Of a DNA stretch of 64,000 nt, positions 49,601-57,414 are shown one piece after another. The DNA lies in assembly GCA_002717285.1 (NCBI GenBank), contig PBDF01000015.1, positions 1-64,000 of the forward strand. Direction: 5' to 3'. The translations under genes were made by a program, and so were the position numbers. This DNA comes from Magnetovibrio sp. (GTDB lineage Bacteria; Pseudomonadota; Alphaproteobacteria; Rhodospirillales_A; JABHCV01). How positions within the stretch are numbered: position 1 is the stretch's first letter; each line of letters begins with the position of its first letter. Under the pieces are notes generated by a model. That model was not told the DNA's origin, did no database searches, and saw nothing but the letters and a program-made list of their open reading frames with translations.

Positions 49601-50437
49601 TCCGCTTCACGCGCTGTAGCTGCCCTAGATGAAGGGGAAGTTGATAATCCTCTTTCAGCTCATGTCATGGGTGAAGTAGCTGAGCTTGTTGAAGAAGGTA
49701 TGAGCGAAGATCTAGCTAAAGAGCGAGCAGGGTACAGAGTGTTTGGTTCCATGCCCGGTGCGTATGGTGCCGGCCTACAAGCGTTGATAGATGAAAAGGG
49801 TTGGGATACTGAGGCAGATCTTGCTCGTGCTTATGTTGCTTGGGGTGGGTATGCTTATGGTGAAGGGGCTTCGGGTGTTGTTGCGCATAACATTTTTGAG
49901 GCGCGTCTCAAAAAAGTTGAAGTAGTGATACATAACCAAGATAACCGTGAACATGATTTGTTGGATAGTGACGACTACTACCAATTTGAAGGTGGTTTGA
50001 CAGCCGCAGTCAGGGAGTTATCAGGAAATCAGCCCAAAGTGTATCACAATGATCACTCGCGACCGGAAACACCAAGAATAAGAACTCTAGAGGATGAGAT
50101 AGGTCGAGTTGTCCGTGCTCGAGTGGTGAATCCTAAATGGATAGATGGGGTTATGCGCCATGGCTATAAAGGGGCTTTTGAAATGGCAGCGACTGTAGAT
50201 TATTTGTTTTCTTTCGCTGCTACTGCCAAATGTGTTGGTGATCATCACTTTGATGCGGTGTTTGAGGCCTATATTTCTAACGATAAAGTTAGAGAGTTTA
50301 TTGAAGCACATAACCCAAGTGCTTTGAGAGAAATGGCTACCCGCCTTTTGGAAGCACAAGAACGGGAGCTGTGGAATCCGCGGTTGAATAACACTTATGA
50401 TATTTTGACTAAATTGAGTGACCACAACAGGAGATGA
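46694..50437 (+). CDS. cobN: Aerobic cobaltochelatase large subunit CobN
   Basis: 1247 residues. Inserts Co2+ into hydrogenobyrinic acid a,c-diamide with ATP and AAA+ partners. I choose ATG 46694 because MHLLAATPGGISDGSEAIDL is the family's N-terminus; an in-frame TTG at 46670 lies inside cobW. Other landmarks: FGKHGNLEWLPGK with YPFIVNDPGEGTQAKRR after it (about 555-605, the substrate pocket shared with ChlH), RRITGFEILPLSILDRPRVD, and YGAGLQALIDEKGWDTEADL. Length is slightly below the usual 1270. The partner AAA+ subunits (CobS/CobT of Pseudomonas, or ChlD/ChlI-like) are not in the window. Confidence 0.97.
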   Translation: MHLLAATPGGISDGSEAIDLGQSPADIVILSAADSELASFSGAYAKMGNDAPSLRLANFLNLGHNMSVDLYVESVIVGAKLVIVRLLGGQSYWSYGVEQISAECSRRGIPLALLPGDDQPDAELVTLSTLGSQACHKLWQYCVHGGPFNAQHFLNFAASIIDKRFKWLEPQPLLRAGVYKVGEGNVELGVLRQDWLVGQPTVVFVFYRALVQGDNTKAVEALISGLQDVGFNVLPIFVASLKDPVASAILEELLLEEVPDVIINSTGFAVSSPGVSRIPTPFNHSGATVLQVVFSSSSMESWLNGLYGLSARDIAMNVALPEVDGHVLSRAVSFKGSSRRDERTQTDIITYEPVQDRIDFVCQLAANWARLARLNVASRSIAIILANYPNRDGRIGNGVGLDTPQGVITTLIAMKEAGYDTGELPVDGDKLIAQLEAGPTNQGVKGKFYERFTMANYQLFFENLSEEVQKAVRDRWGSPETDPMFVSDKAGCGHFAISAFKLGKVAICLQPARGYNIDPKSSYHDPDLVPPHGYLAFYGWLRYEFGADAVIHFGKHGNLEWLPGKSLGLSNQCFPEVTLGPTPHLYPFIVNDPGEGTQAKRRASAVIVDHMTPPLTRAESYGPLADLELLVDEFYEASGVDPRRLRVLRKEILTLCTVLGLDVDCGMNKVADEDAAMVKLDNYLCELKEMQIRNGLHIFGVAPKGRLLDDLLVALVRVPRGSGNAGEASLLRALSNDLDLRFDPLDCEMAAAWQGPKPKILTGKGAWRCYGDTVERLEDLASRLVSGEEKYEASWLQTKMVLENIETNIRPSVESCGSAEVAGLLRGLDGRFVEPGSSGAPTRGRLDVLPTGRNFYSVDTRTVPTPAAWTLGWKSASLLIENHKQEHGEWPKTMALSAWGTSNMRTGGDDIAQGLALMGVKPTWDTASRRITGFEILPLSILDRPRVDVTLRVSGFFRDAFPGLIDLFSSASRAVAALDEGEVDNPLSAHVMGEVAELVEEGMSEDLAKERAGYRVFGSMPGAYGAGLQALIDEKGWDTEADLARAYVAWGGYAYGEGASGVVAHNIFEARLKKVEVVIHNQDNREHDLLDSDDYYQFEGGLTAAVRELSGNQPKVYHNDHSRPETPRIRTLEDEIGRVVRARVVNPKWIDGVMRHGYKGAFEMAATVDYLFSFAATAKCVGDHHFDAVFEAYISNDKVREFIEAHNPSALREMATRLLEAQERELWNPRLNNTYDILTKLSDHNRR

Positions 50438-50444
50438 AAAGTAA

Positions 50445-51050
50445 ATGATCAATACAGACAACACACGTCACAGTGAAAAAATGGCAAAAAAGAAGGCTGC
50501 TCGTGACAAAATTCTGGCTACTAAGACGAAAGAAAAAGGTTTATTGATTGTTCACACAGGAAAAGGGAAAGGAAAATCAACCGCGGCCTGGGGTATGGCT
50601 ATGCGTATGATAGGTTACAACAAGAAGGTTGGTATTGTTCAATTTGTAAAAGGTGCATGGGAAACCGGAGAGCGGAGCGTTTTTGAGAGATTTCCTGATC
50701 AAGTTACTATCAAGGCTTTGGGGGAAGGCTTTACTTGGGAAACTCAAGATCGAGAACGTGATATTGCAGCAGCAGCCAAGGCTTGGGAAGTAGCTATGGA
50801 AATGATAGCAAATCCGGAATATTCCATGATTATTCTTGATGAAATAAATATTGCTCTACGTTATAATTATTTGTCTCTGGAAGATGTAATTAAAGGCTTG
50901 GTAGCGCGTCCACAAATGCTTCATGTAGTTGCTACAGGGCGTAATGCCCATGAGGAGTTGATTGATGCTGCTGATCTAGTTACCGAAATGACTTTGATTA
51001 AACATCCGTTTCGAAACGGTATTAAGGCTCAGAAAGGGGTTGAATTTTAG
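50445..51050 (+). CDS. cobO: Cob(I)yrinic acid a,c-diamide adenosyltransferase (CobO/CobA type)
   Basis: 201 residues. P-loop HTGKGKGKSTAAWGMAMR at about 33-50; GEGFTWETQDRERD near 96-109 is the corrinoid and cation contact segment; LDEINIALRY is the Walker B-like region. Attaches the 5'-deoxyadenosyl ligand to Co(I). It sits seven bases after cobN. Lys-rich first 25 residues precede the fold, as is common in alphaproteobacteria. Confidence 0.97.
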   Translation: MINTDNTRHSEKMAKKKAARDKILATKTKEKGLLIVHTGKGKGKSTAAWGMAMRMIGYNKKVGIVQFVKGAWETGERSVFERFPDQVTIKALGEGFTWETQDRERDIAAAAKAWEVAMEMIANPEYSMIILDEINIALRYNYLSLEDVIKGLVARPQMLHVVATGRNAHEELIDAADLVTEMTLIKHPFRNGIKAQKGVEF

Positions 51051-51123
51051 ACCACCTCCTTTTGTATGTTTTGTGTTTAGATTTAGAACATTAGGTTTCG
51101 AAGATAGGTTTAGGAAGTTGTTA

Positions 51124-51807
51124 ATGAGAAAATCTACTCTATTCATTGCCTTGTTTTTAGTTTTAGCACTAAGTAGTTGTGCTGAAATGCGGCGTGATAA
51201 AAATTCAACTGCGGTAGATGTGGTTAATCAGGCGACTGAGACTGTACAACGCTTCAAGAGAATGCCTGATCTAAAGGCTTTTGCTGATCATATGCCAACA
51301 GCACGAGGAATTGTTGTGCTGCCCAGCGTTATTAAAGGTGGATTCATGTTTGGGGGAGAGGGTGGAAACGGCGTCTTGATGGTTAAAACTCAGGATGGTT
51401 CGTGGAGTCCACCAGCTTTCTATGTTCTTGGAGCTGCTAGTTTAGGTATTCAAATGGGTTTGCAGGATACAGAAATCATTCTTGTGCTTCGAAGTAACGG
51501 TGCAGTTAGAGCAATTCTTGATCATCAAGGTAAGTTTGGTGCGGATGCTGGGCTTACTATTGGAACGATTGGCCAAGGAGCCGAACTCTCGACTACTGCC
51601 AACATAGGGTTAGATATTTTAGCATTTGCAAACTCTAAAATTGGTTTTTTTGGAGGAGCAGCTTTTGAAGGGGCGGTATTGGCACGGCGTGTCGACTTGA
51701 ATGAGGCATACTATGGCAAAGGTGCAACTCCGCGCAGTATAGTTTACCAGGGTCAGTGGCAGAATCCCCATGCGGATGCGCTCAGGTCTGCACTAGCAAG
51801 CCCTTGA
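51124..51807 (+). CDS. SYLF-domain (YSC84-like) lipoprotein
   Basis: 227 residues. Lipobox LSSC after MRKSTLFIALFLVLA puts it in the periplasm as a lipoprotein; the frame is open upstream to 51040 but that would spoil the signal peptide. The SYLF domain spans about 65-215: ARGIVVLPSVIKGGFMFGGE, GVLMVKTQDGSWSPPAFY, GIQMGLQDTEIILVL and the C-terminal AYYGK. SYLF proteins bind lipids or actin in eukaryotes; bacterial lipoprotein versions have no settled function. It lies between cobO and cobQ on the same strand, with cobQ overlapping its stop, so it is transcribed with the cobalamin genes. Confidence 0.88.
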   Translation: MRKSTLFIALFLVLALSSCAEMRRDKNSTAVDVVNQATETVQRFKRMPDLKAFADHMPTARGIVVLPSVIKGGFMFGGEGGNGVLMVKTQDGSWSPPAFYVLGAASLGIQMGLQDTEIILVLRSNGAVRAILDHQGKFGADAGLTIGTIGQGAELSTTANIGLDILAFANSKIGFFGGAAFEGAVLARRVDLNEAYYGKGATPRSIVYQGQWQNPHADALRSALASP

Positions 51808-53291
51808 TAAAAAAAAATGTTAGTTCTAATCGTGCCATAATGTTTCAGGGCACAGGTTCAGATGTAGGTAAATCACTTCTTGTAGCGGGATTATGCAGAG
51901 CTTTCAAGCAGCGCGGCTTAAAAGTACGTCCTTTTAAGCCGCAAAACATGTCAAACAATGCAGCTGTAACAATCGAAGGAGGTGAAATTGGACGAGCTCA
52001 AGCCCTGCAAGCAAGGGCTTGTGGACTTGAGCCTTCGATACATATGAACCCAGTATTGCTGAAGCCAGAGAGTGAGACTGGAGCTCAAGTAATTGTGCAA
52101 GGGAAACGTGAGGCAACTCTAAAAGCCAAAGATTATCATACTTTAAAACCAAAACTTTTAGAGCGAGTACTTGATAGTTTTTATCACACAAGAAATTTAT
52201 GTGATTTAGTTTTGGTTGAAGGCGCTGGTAGTGCGGCTGAAGTCAATTTGCGGGATGCGGATATAGCTAACATGGGGTTTGCCCTAGCTGTAAATTTGCC
52301 CGTAGTATTAGTCGGTGATATCGACCGAGGAGGTGTAATCGCCTCTATTGTTGGCACAGAGCAACTCTTGGAAAAAGTAGAACGTGACTTACTAGCGGGA
52401 TATATCATTAATAAGTTTCGAGGGGATGCATCATTATTTGCGAGTGCAGATAAAATTATCAAAGAAAAAACAGGTCTTAATTCTTTCGGCCTGGTTCCTT
52501 ATTTTTCAGAGGCAAGATTTCTACCCAAAGAAGATGCCATGACTTTAGATGCTCAAGAAAACGATACAGCATCTAAAGATATTTGTATTGCCGTGCCCAG
52601 GTTATCTCGGATTGCAAACTTTGATGATTTAGACCCATTATCTGCTGAACCGGATGTTACTATGGTGATTGTTGAGGCAGGAGATCCTCTCCCTTGCAGC
52701 GCTGACTTAATTTTGATTCCCGGTACAAAAGCCACCGTGGCAGATCTTGAATACATTCGTGCGCAAGGCTGGGATATAGATATAGCGGCCCATGTGCGTC
52801 GAGGTGGTATGGTGGTTGGACTGTGTGGTGGCTACCAAATACTAGGTAAACGAATTTCAGATCCAATTGGTATTGAAGGAGCTATAGGCGAAAAAGAAGG
52901 CCTTGGTTTGCTTGATGTTGAGACAGTTCTTGGTAGTGACAAAACGCTAGAAATTGTTTCAGGTGTACATATTGCAAGTGGTGAAAAAATACACGGATAT
53001 GAGATCCATATTGGATCAAGTGAGGGGCCAGATCGATCTAATCCTTGGATATGTCTTGATGATAAGCGCGTGGAAGGTGCACTAAGCCAAGATGGTAGAG
53101 TCATGGGCTCATACATACACGGAATTTTTGCTGCTGATGGTTTCCGTCAATTTTTTTTAGAGGGTTTGCACAAGGGGAGGACTAACACAACTGCCTACGA
53201 AGTGATGGTTGAAAACACTCTTGACAATTTGGCAGAGCATCTTGAAGAAAATATGGACCTCGATGCACTTTATGCTGTAACTAAAAAATAA
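51804..53291 (+). CDS. cobQ: Cobyric acid synthase
   Basis: 495 residues. Amidates the b, d, e and g carboxylates of adenosylcobyrinic acid a,c-diamide using glutamine. N-terminal ATPase-like domain with FQGTGSDVGKSLLVAGL and RPFKPQNMSNNAA; VLVEGAGSAAEVNLRD; C-terminal glutaminase with Cys in GLCGGYQILGK and His in GSYIHGIF. Start is uncertain: TTG 51804 overlaps the previous stop (TTGA) and gives a family-like leader of 12 residues; ATG 51840 (MFQGTGSD) is the alternative. Upstream extension into the SYLF gene is not credible. Confidence 0.95.
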   Translation: MIKKNVSSNRAIMFQGTGSDVGKSLLVAGLCRAFKQRGLKVRPFKPQNMSNNAAVTIEGGEIGRAQALQARACGLEPSIHMNPVLLKPESETGAQVIVQGKREATLKAKDYHTLKPKLLERVLDSFYHTRNLCDLVLVEGAGSAAEVNLRDADIANMGFALAVNLPVVLVGDIDRGGVIASIVGTEQLLEKVERDLLAGYIINKFRGDASLFASADKIIKEKTGLNSFGLVPYFSEARFLPKEDAMTLDAQENDTASKDICIAVPRLSRIANFDDLDPLSAEPDVTMVIVEAGDPLPCSADLILIPGTKATVADLEYIRAQGWDIDIAAHVRRGGMVVGLCGGYQILGKRISDPIGIEGAIGEKEGLGLLDVETVLGSDKTLEIVSGVHIASGEKIHGYEIHIGSSEGPDRSNPWICLDDKRVEGALSQDGRVMGSYIHGIFAADGFRQFFLEGLHKGRTNTTAYEVMVENTLDNLAEHLEENMDLDALYAVTKK

Positions 53292-53346
53292 TTTGCACAG
53301 CTTTTACAGAAAAAGAGAGTCCATCAGTATGGAAAAGGTACTTATT

Positions 53347-54345
53347 CTAATTTAGCCTTATGACTGCAAGCGCAGCAACCCAAGCACCGTTGATTAAGGC
53401 ACCTGAGACATAAAGATAGAGCATGTTTCGGATATCTTTGACCCCCGTGCGTGCGCTGCCATCGCCTAGCCATGGATCATTCACAATAGTATTATGGTAG
53501 TGTCGAGGTCCAGCAAGGGCTAAATTGAGTGCTCCTGCCGCAGCACCCTCTGGCCAGCCAGCATTCATGGAACGGTGTTTACCAGCATCCCTTAGCATGA
53601 TTTTAAGGGCGTTTAATGGGTGGGCTTTGGGAGTGACAGTAGCTGCAAGAACAAGAAATAAACCGCTTAATCGTGCTGGGATTAAATTTAGAATATCATC
53701 AAGGCGGGCAGCGGTCATGCCAAAAGCGCGGTATTTTGGTGTCATATGGCCGATCATAGAGTCCATTGTGTTAACAGCCTTGTACACCAATAAACCAGGT
53801 AAACCAAATAAAACATACCAGAAAACTGGTGCGACTAGCCCGTCAGAAAAATTTTCTGCGCATGACTCAATTGCGGCACGGGCAACACCATGCTCATCTA
53901 GATGTTTTGGGGAACGCCCGGCAATGTGTGAGACTGCCTCACGGCCTTTCTCTAAACTTTTCTCAAGCCCTATACCAACCGCCCTGACACTATCATATAG
54001 TCCCCGTCCAGCAAGCATCGCTGTGAGAAAAAATAACTCCAATATCCAGCCAAGACTATGATTTTGCGTCAGCCAAGACGCTCCCCAGCCAACTATTGCG
54101 GAAAGAATCACAATGATAAAAACAACAAGAGCGCCGCGAAAGGCGCGGTCTACATTTGACCTATTGTCCCGATTTAATTTGCGGTCAAACCAACCAATTA
54201 GCATGCCAATTATCTCTACTGGATGGTGGAATTGTTTAAAAGGAAATTTGGTCTCGCCTAAATAACTATCTAGCAAAAGGGCAATCAATAATAATACTAA
54301 CGGATCAAAGCCGTATACAGTATTTGCGAATCCAAATGTAAACAT
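53347..54345 (-). CDS. cobD: Adenosylcobinamide-phosphate synthase (CobD/CbiB)
   Basis: 332-residue integral membrane protein that attaches aminopropanol (or its phosphate) to adenosylcobyric acid. The core is intact: LLLIALLLDSYLGE near 18-31, HPVEIIGMLI, SHIAGRSPKHLDEHGVARAA with IESCAENFSDGLVAPVFWY after it, and VNTMDSMIGHMTPKY. I start at ATG 54343-54345 (MFTFGFANTVYGFDP). The frame stays open 85 codons further upstream, but that part is Arg/Ser-rich with no resemblance to the family. Convergent with cobQ with a 55-base gap, divergent from cobH. Confidence 0.95.
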   Translation of the reverse strand: MFTFGFANTVYGFDPLVLLLIALLLDSYLGETKFPFKQFHHPVEIIGMLIGWFDRKLNRDNRSNVDRAFRGALVVFIIVILSAIVGWGASWLTQNHSLGWILELFFLTAMLAGRGLYDSVRAVGIGLEKSLEKGREAVSHIAGRSPKHLDEHGVARAAIESCAENFSDGLVAPVFWYVLFGLPGLLVYKAVNTMDSMIGHMTPKYRAFGMTAARLDDILNLIPARLSGLFLVLAATVTPKAHPLNALKIMLRDAGKHRSMNAGWPEGAAAGALNLALAGPRHYHNTIVNDPWLGDGSARTGVKDIRNMLYLYVSGALINGAWVAALAVIRLN

Positions 54346-54848
54346 AAACGACAGTTTGCGGTTTGAAGAAGATTGCGTCAAACTAAATTGAAGTGATGAC
54401 AACGCTAAATTTTTAGTATAACTTAAAAAAGATAAAGCGGTTTTTTTTGACCGGCGGCAATGACCAGTCAACGTCCCGCGGAAAACAATTACAACGCTCG
54501 AAGGCAAGGACCAAGCGCGTGGACGACACCTCCCTAGAAATAAAAATGGGCCAATTTTTTTGGGAACTTGTTGTCCTGTTCTCTGGCTATGTTGTTGCAA
54601 ACAAAATTATCGCTGACTATTTGATGCATAAGTGGCCTAATGAAGTTCAAAAAAGCTATGTGGTGTTTTGTTCATCCTCTCCAGACATAGGCCAGCAAAA
54701 ACGTAAAAAACGCTCAACAAAGCTAGTTCTACTACCTGTCAGGTATCGCATATTGGACAACCGTGCTCAAGACACTAATTTCCACAACCACCTTCTTGAT
54801 GATCTGACCTAATTCAAATAACAATTGTCAATGAAATGAATCTTGATT
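54346..54848. other. 503-bp divergent interval between cobD and cobH with a GC-rich island
   Basis: Should hold promoters for cobD (minus) and cobH-cobM (plus). Bases 54449-54538 are about 60 % GC by hand count, well above neighbouring DNA, and contain an 8-bp inverted repeat TTGACCGG / CCAGTCAA (one G-T) next to a run of eight T. A 121-codon plus-strand frame (54447-54812; ELVVLFSGYVVANKIIADYL, then a Lys/Arg-rich part) and a 25-codon frame (MTSQRPAENNYNARRQGPSA, ending TTPP) overlap the island. Neither has a good ribosome site or a relative I recognise. I saw no cobalamin riboswitch B12 box. Confidence 0.45.
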
Positions 54849-55493
54849 ATGTCTAGAATTCCAATTTGCTTTGAGTATCAGAAAGATCCGGAGGCCATCT
54901 ATCGTGAGTCATTTTCTAAGATCAAAGATGTATTAGGAGAAATTACTTTTCCTGAGGATATTGGTCCCGTGGTCCGTCGTTTGGTTCATGCATGTGGTAT
55001 GCCTGATATTGTTGACCATCTTGTTTATACTAAATTTGCTGGCAAAATAGGAAGAGAGGCTCTGCAGGCTGGCGCAGCAATTTTGTCAGATTCTGAGATG
55101 GTCTCTGCAGGGATTATCCGTGATCGTTTACCAGCTGAAAATCAGGTAATTTGCACCCTTAATGATCCCGCAACGCAAGACCTTGCAAAAGAGAACATGA
55201 CAACACGTTCAGCTGCTGCACTAAAATTGTGGCTGCCTTACTTGGAAGGTTCAATTGTAGCTATAGGTAACGCACCGACTGCACTTTTTCGATTAATGGA
55301 AATGATTTCAGACGGTGCCCCTCGACCTGCTTTGATATTAGGATTTTCTGTTGGATTTGTTGGTGCTGAAGAATCAAAGCAGGCGCTTGTGGATCATGCC
55401 AGAAGTTTAGATATTTCTTTCATTACCCTCAAGGGTCGGCGCGGTGGTAGTGCTATGGCATCGGCAGCAGTAAATGCTCTTACAGGTGAGTGA
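54849..55493 (+). CDS. cobH: Precorrin-8X methylmutase
   Basis: 214 residues. Moves the C11 methyl to C12 to give hydrogenobyrinate. The catalytic His is in LVHACGMPDIV (about 44-54); GNAPTALFRL (about 138-147) and FSVGFVGAEESK are the other signatures. I use ATG 54849 (MSRIPICFEYQ); a TTG six bases upstream is possible. No strong ribosome site. It leads the run cobH-cobL-cobI-cbiG/cobJ-cobM in which every junction overlaps or nearly so. Confidence 0.95.
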   Translation: MSRIPICFEYQKDPEAIYRESFSKIKDVLGEITFPEDIGPVVRRLVHACGMPDIVDHLVYTKFAGKIGREALQAGAAILSDSEMVSAGIIRDRLPAENQVICTLNDPATQDLAKENMTTRSAAALKLWLPYLEGSIVAIGNAPTALFRLMEMISDGAPRPALILGFSVGFVGAEESKQALVDHARSLDISFITLKGRRGGSAMASAAVNALTGE

Positions 55494-55498
55494 AAATT

Positions 55499-56710
55499 AT
55501 GAGTGCATGGATTACGGTTATTGGTATGGGTGAAGATGGTATGCAAGGCTTGAGCTCTCACTGTATCTCAATGATACAAAAAGCTGAGGTAATTTTTGCT
55601 GGTGAACGTCACCATTGTAAGGTTCAGAATACACAGGCAGAGGTTCTTGACTGGGGCAAGGGGTTTAATCATGCTTTAAAAGAGATTGAAGCACGACGTG
55701 GCAAAAATATTGTAGTTTTGGCTTCTGGCGACCCCATGAACTTTGGCGTTGGATCCGTTTTGGTGCGAGTCTTTGGTAAAGAGGCCGTGAATGTGTACCC
55801 CGCACCTGGATCATTTTCTTTGGCTGCATCACGCATGGGTTGGCCAATTCCTGAAGTTGATTGTCTGACCATTCATGGGCGCCCAATAGAAAACTTGATT
55901 AAGTACTTTTCCCCAGGTGCTCGACTATTGATCTTATCCCATGACGGGTCAAGTCCAGAGAAAGTTGCAAATCTTCTTAATGTAAAAGGCTACGGTAAAA
56001 GCAAAATAAGTGTTCTAGAACATTTGGGGGGGGTTAAAGAAAAAAGAATAGATGGTAGGGCTGTGTCTTGGAATTATAGATGTGCGCAGGCTTTAAATAC
56101 CCTAGCTGTAGAGTGTGTTGCTGAAGCAGATACCGTTGCACTTTCACGAGTACCAGGCTTACCGGATGAAGTTTTTGAAAATGATGGTCAACTGACCAAG
56201 AGTGAGGTCCGCGCAATAACCATAGCACAATTGAGACCGCTTCCTGGACAGGTGCTTTGGGATATTGGTGCGGGATCAGGTTCAATTTCCATTGAATGGC
56301 TCAGGCTAGGTGGCCATCGCAAAGCCATTGCTATCGAGAGAGACTGTAAACGTATTTCAATAATGAAGCTTAATGCTGCAAATTTGGGTACAATGGATCT
56401 AGTCATAATTGAAGGTGATTATCATTGCGTAAAAGATGATATTCCTTTTTCACCTGATGCCATATTTATTGGTGGTGGTGCATCTGACATTAGTTTACTG
56501 AGATCTGCATGGAAAGCTCTTGGGCCAAAAGGCCGAATTGTTATTAATGCCGTCAGCATAGAAGCTGAGCAGAGCCTTCTGGCACTTCGAGAAGAAATAG
56601 GTGGCCAGTTAAGTTGCATTTCAATCAAACGTGCCACACCTATTGGAACTTTTAGTGCTTTAAAACCGATGCTTAGTGTAACTCAATTTGTTGGGATAAA
56701 ACCTTCATGA
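55499..56710 (+). CDS. cobL: Precorrin-6Y C5,15-methyltransferase (decarboxylating), CbiE-CbiT fusion
   Basis: 403 residues in two domains. N-terminal CbiE-like tetrapyrrole methylase (WITVIGMGEDGMQGLS at the start; VLASGDPMNFGVGS near 75). C-terminal CbiT-like Rossmann methylase with the SAM loop LWDIGAGSGSISIEWLRLG near 250. It methylates C5 and C15 and decarboxylates the C12 acetate. Start ATG 55499 is preceded by AGGTGAG; an in-frame GTG at 55490 overlaps the cobH stop. Confidence 0.96.
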   Translation: MSAWITVIGMGEDGMQGLSSHCISMIQKAEVIFAGERHHCKVQNTQAEVLDWGKGFNHALKEIEARRGKNIVVLASGDPMNFGVGSVLVRVFGKEAVNVYPAPGSFSLAASRMGWPIPEVDCLTIHGRPIENLIKYFSPGARLLILSHDGSSPEKVANLLNVKGYGKSKISVLEHLGGVKEKRIDGRAVSWNYRCAQALNTLAVECVAEADTVALSRVPGLPDEVFENDGQLTKSEVRAITIAQLRPLPGQVLWDIGAGSGSISIEWLRLGGHRKAIAIERDCKRISIMKLNAANLGTMDLVIIEGDYHCVKDDIPFSPDAIFIGGGASDISLLRSAWKALGPKGRIVINAVSIEAEQSLLALREEIGGQLSCISIKRATPIGTFSALKPMLSVTQFVGIKPS

Positions 56711-57414
56711 GTGGCGTTCTTTTTGGGCTAGGCCTTGGGCCTGGAGATCCAGATCTTGTAACTATAAAAGCAGCAACTATAATGCGGGAAATACCCGTCA
56801 TTGCTTATGTAACCCCAGTACGAAGTGGCAAGCCCTGTACATCTTTTGCACGATCAATAGCTGAGCCCTATTTGATCGGTGAAAAGGAAGAAATAACTAT
56901 TGCTATTGAAATGCTTGATGACCCAACACGTGGAAGACAGGTTTATGACGAGGTTAGTGACAAGATTTCTTATTATCTTGATTCAGGCAGAAATGTTGCA
57001 GTTCTGTGTGAGGGAGACCCGTTGCTTTATGGTTCTTTCATGTACATTCTTGATCGAATTAAAGATAGCTACAAAGTGCTGACTGTGCCGGGTGTAAGCT
57101 CCTTGAGTGCTGCGGCAGCGGCTGCCAATTTGCCATTGGTTACTCGGCATCAAACTATTTCTCTTATTCCCGCCACACTAAGTGAGAGTAAAATCAGAAC
57201 CTGTTTATTAAAAGGGGATAGCATAGCGATACTTAAACTTGGGAAAAATATCGTAAAGATAAAAAAAATCCTCAGTGATTTAGGAAGATCTTACGACGCA
57301 GTCTATGTTGAGCGAGCTTCAATGATGAATCAAAAAATATTGTCTCTTTCAGACGCCCCTGATAATGCTCCTTATTTTTCTATCATCCTCTTGACTTGTG
57401 CGGAAACAGAATAA
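56707..57414 (+). CDS. cobI: Precorrin-2 C20-methyltransferase
   Basis: 235 residues, class III tetrapyrrole methylase. GLGLGPGDPDLVTIKAA at 6-22, VLCEGDPLLYGSFMYI near 100, and VPGVSSLSAAAAAANLPL near 130 are the SAM and substrate motifs. First ring methylation of the corrin branch after precorrin-2. ATG overlaps the cobL stop (ATGA). Confidence 0.95.
   Translation: MSGVLFGLGLGPGDPDLVTIKAATIMREIPVIAYVTPVRSGKPCTSFARSIAEPYLIGEKEEITIAIEMLDDPTRGRQVYDEVSDKISYYLDSGRNVAVLCEGDPLLYGSFMYILDRIKDSYKVLTVPGVSSLSAAAAAANLPLVTRHQTISLIPATLSESKIRTCLLKGDSIAILKLGKNIVKIKKILSDLGRSYDAVYVERASMMNQKILSLSDAPDNAPYFSIILLTCAETE

Noticed and set aside
51040..51123. Upstream extension of the SYLF lipoprotein overlapping cobO
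   Set aside because: It would add 28 residues before a clean lipoprotein signal peptide.
51756..51803. Upstream extension of cobQ into the SYLF gene
   Set aside because: The added residues are the frame-shifted end of the SYLF gene and are not family-like.
54346..54600. 85-codon N-terminal extension of cobD
   Set aside because: The extra part is Arg/Ser-rich, has no CbiB similarity, and the ATG at 54345 gives the proper membrane-protein N-terminus.
54447..54812. 121-codon plus-strand frame as a firm gene
   Set aside because: No ribosome site, no recognised relative, and composition changes sharply inside it; kept only as part of the interval description and a finding.
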